NCBI GenBank assembly: GCA_002415895.1 | Contig: DIAV01000198.1 | Span: 1-5,765 of the forward strand | Source of the DNA: Anaerolineales bacterium UBA5069 | Lineage (GTDB): Bacteria > Chloroflexota > Anaerolineae > Caldilineales > Caldilineaceae | DNA: 5,765 bases | Reading direction: 5' to 3' | Shown: positions 4,398 through 5,765 of the stretch, in pieces | How the letters are laid out: every line of letters begins with the position of its first letter | Position numbering within the stretch: position 1 is the stretch's first letter | Made by a program: the position numbers and the translations under genes | Notes under the pieces: generated by a model | The model's input: the letters and a program-made list of their open reading frames with translations, nothing else | The model's database searches: none | What the model was told of the DNA's origin: nothing

Positions 4398-5765
4398 ATG
4401 CAGATCACCGAAACAAATCAAACTGCTGGAGCGCCGACCGCAAGCCGCGCCCAGGCGGAGCCGCAAAGCCCGGGCGCGGCGCCCGGCCACAATAACGGCC
4501 ACACTGCCGATGCAGCCGCCGGGCAGAGCATCCTGTGGCGCAGGCCAGGCGCGGCCCGCGTGCCCGCACCGGTGGCGCCGCCCGTTATCCCTGATGAGCA
4601 CCGCCGCTATGCCCAGATTGTGGGGTGGGGCTACCAGGTGCCCGACAAGGTCATTACCAACAAGGATCTTGAGGCGATTGTTGATACGAGCGATGAGTGG
4701 ATTCGCGACCGGACGGGCATTGGCGAGCGTCATGTGGCGGCAGACCCCAAGGAGACATCGTCCACGCTGGGTGCGGCCGCCGCGCGCAAGGCGCTGGAAG
4801 TTGCCGACATCCCCGCGCACAAGGTGAATCTCATCATCTGCGCGACCAGTTCGCCCGAGCACATCTTTCCGTCGACAGCGAGCCTGATTCAGGACATGAT
4901 CGGCGCGACCGGTGCGGGTGCGTTTGATTTGAGCGCCGCCTGCTCGGGCTTCGTCTACGGGCTGAGCATGGCGCGCGGCATGATCCTGGCCGGTGACGCC
5001 GAGTATGTCCTGGTGATTGGGGCCGAAACACTCTCGCGCTTTGTGGATTGGACCGATCGCACCACATGCGTGCTCTTTGGAGATGGGGCCGGTGCGGTGC
5101 TGCTGGCCGCCAGCAATGTCCCCGGCGGCATTCTGGCCGTGGAACTGGGCAGCGATGGCTCGGGCGGGGATGCGCTGATTCTGCCGGCGGGCGGTTCGGC
5201 AATGCCCACCAGCCTCGAAACGGTGAGTAACGGCAGTCACTACCTGAAGATGGATGGCAAGGCGGTCTTCCGCTTTGCATCCCGCGTGATGGCGGAGGCG
5301 ACCACGCGCGTGCTCGCGCGCGCCGGCATGACGACGGCCGATGTCGACCTTGTGGTGCCCCACCAGGCCAACGTGCGTATCATTCAGAACAGCGTGCTGC
5401 GCCAGTTGAAGATTCCCGAAGACAAAGTCTTCGTCAACCTGCAGAAGTATGGCAACACAAGCACGGCCAGCATCCCCATTGCCTTGTGTGAAGCGATTGA
5501 GGAAGGCAAGGTGCGGCCGGGCATGAAGCTTGTCTTTGTGGGCTTTGGCGCGGGGCTGACATGGGCGGCATGCGCGTTGGAGTGGAGCGTGCCCGTGGAG
5601 AAGCGTGTGCCCGACTGGTGGCAGAGCACGCGCCGCCAGGCCACCTACCAGGCCGCCGCCGCGCGCAGCATGTGGAAGCGCGCCGTGCGCTGGGTGTATG
5701 AGGTGCTGCCCAATGATCCCGAGGCCGTTGCCCCGCGCCCGCCCGGCACAGAGCCGCTGCCGCGC
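4398..5765 (+). CDS. fabH: Beta-ketoacyl-ACP synthase III (KAS III) with N- and C-terminal extensions, 3' end outside window
   Basis: KAS III condenses an acyl-CoA primer with malonyl-ACP to start fatty acid synthesis. The frame is open to the right edge, giving at least 456 residues against about 320 for E. coli FabH. The core runs from residue 71 (YAQIVGWGYQVP) to 396 (GAGLTWAACALEW). It shows the triad Cys182 in SAACSGFVYG, His322 in VPHQANVRII and Asn353 in KYGNTSTASIPIAL, plus DEWIRDRTGI and LFGDGAGAVLL. The first 70 residues are Ala/Pro/Gln-rich, probably disordered, with high GC at third codon positions as in the rest of the gene. The segment after residue 396 is Trp/Arg/Ala-rich (DWWQSTRRQATYQ), then Pro-rich, and leaves the window. 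The start is uncertain: ATG 4392 and ATG 4398 are in frame, and GAGAG (4386-4390) is better spaced for 4398. GTG 4560 or 4572 would remove most of the extension but lack a clear ribosome site. Related KAS III-like enzymes of other pathways are possible; FabH is the most direct reading. Confidence 0.92.
   Translation, partial: MQITETNQTAGAPTASRAQAEPQSPGAAPGHNNGHTADAAAGQSILWRRPGAARVPAPVAPPVIPDEHRRYAQIVGWGYQVPDKVITNKDLEAIVDTSDEWIRDRTGIGERHVAADPKETSSTLGAAAARKALEVADIPAHKVNLIICATSSPEHIFPSTASLIQDMIGATGAGAFDLSAACSGFVYGLSMARGMILAGDAEYVLVIGAETLSRFVDWTDRTTCVLFGDGAGAVLLAASNVPGGILAVELGSDGSGGDALILPAGGSAMPTSLETVSNGSHYLKMDGKAVFRFASRVMAEATTRVLARAGMTTADVDLVVPHQANVRIIQNSVLRQLKIPEDKVFVNLQKYGNTSTASIPIALCEAIEEGKVRPGMKLVFVGFGAGLTWAACALEWSVPVEKRVPDWWQSTRRQATYQAAAARSMWKRAVRWVYEVLPNDPEAVAPRPPGTEPLPR

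Noticed and set aside
4236..5363. 375-codon minus-strand open frame opposite fabH
   Set aside because: Composition is His/Arg/Gly-rich and it overlaps a clear KAS III active-site region on the plus strand; it is an antisense artefact.

Overview
The window is GC-rich bacterial DNA with five plus-strand genes. In order they are the 3' end of a GNAT-like acetyltransferase, an SCP-x/archaeal-type thiolase, a small polytopic membrane protein, a FabF-type beta-ketoacyl-ACP synthase II, and a FabH-type beta-ketoacyl-ACP synthase III that runs off the right edge. Gene density, strong GC at third codon positions and the style of thiolase and Fab enzymes would fit a Chloroflexota (Anaerolineae-like) genome. 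That placement is an impression from family resemblance, not a demonstrated result.

Layout. Positions 2-409 hold the partial acetyltransferase. A short gap follows, with a possible -10 box and a strong Shine-Dalgarno that places the thiolase start at 504. The thiolase ends at 1667. Almost immediately after it (1670-1803) lies a striking inverted repeat: a 62-bp stem with only three mismatches and a 10-nt loop. Each arm is built from ACAGAG hexamers spaced 9-10 nt apart. This is the most unusual non-coding element here and looks like a dispersed palindromic repeat or MITE-like insertion. A membrane protein with three WWAxIPxG repeats follows (1910-2647) and ends at a good intrinsic terminator (2687-2716). 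A leader of about 230 nt with a further hairpin precedes fabF (2947-4248). A 149-nt spacer with a 12-bp tandem repeat and small hairpins separates fabF from fabH (4398 to beyond 5765).

How the genes relate. Three of the five proteins belong to the thiolase superfamily and keep visible catalytic residues. FabH normally starts fatty acid synthesis by condensing acyl-CoA with malonyl-ACP, and FabF carries out later elongation, so the right half is a fatty acid synthesis locus. The left-hand thiolase works on CoA thioesters. The terminator and long leader suggest it belongs to a separate transcription unit, so co-function with the Fab genes is not shown. The FabH has an unusual Ala/Pro-rich N-terminal extension of about 70 residues and a C-terminal extension of at least 60 residues.

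I found no convincing previously undescribed multi-gene system. The best leads are the long palindromic repeat, the extended FabH and the repeat-built membrane protein.
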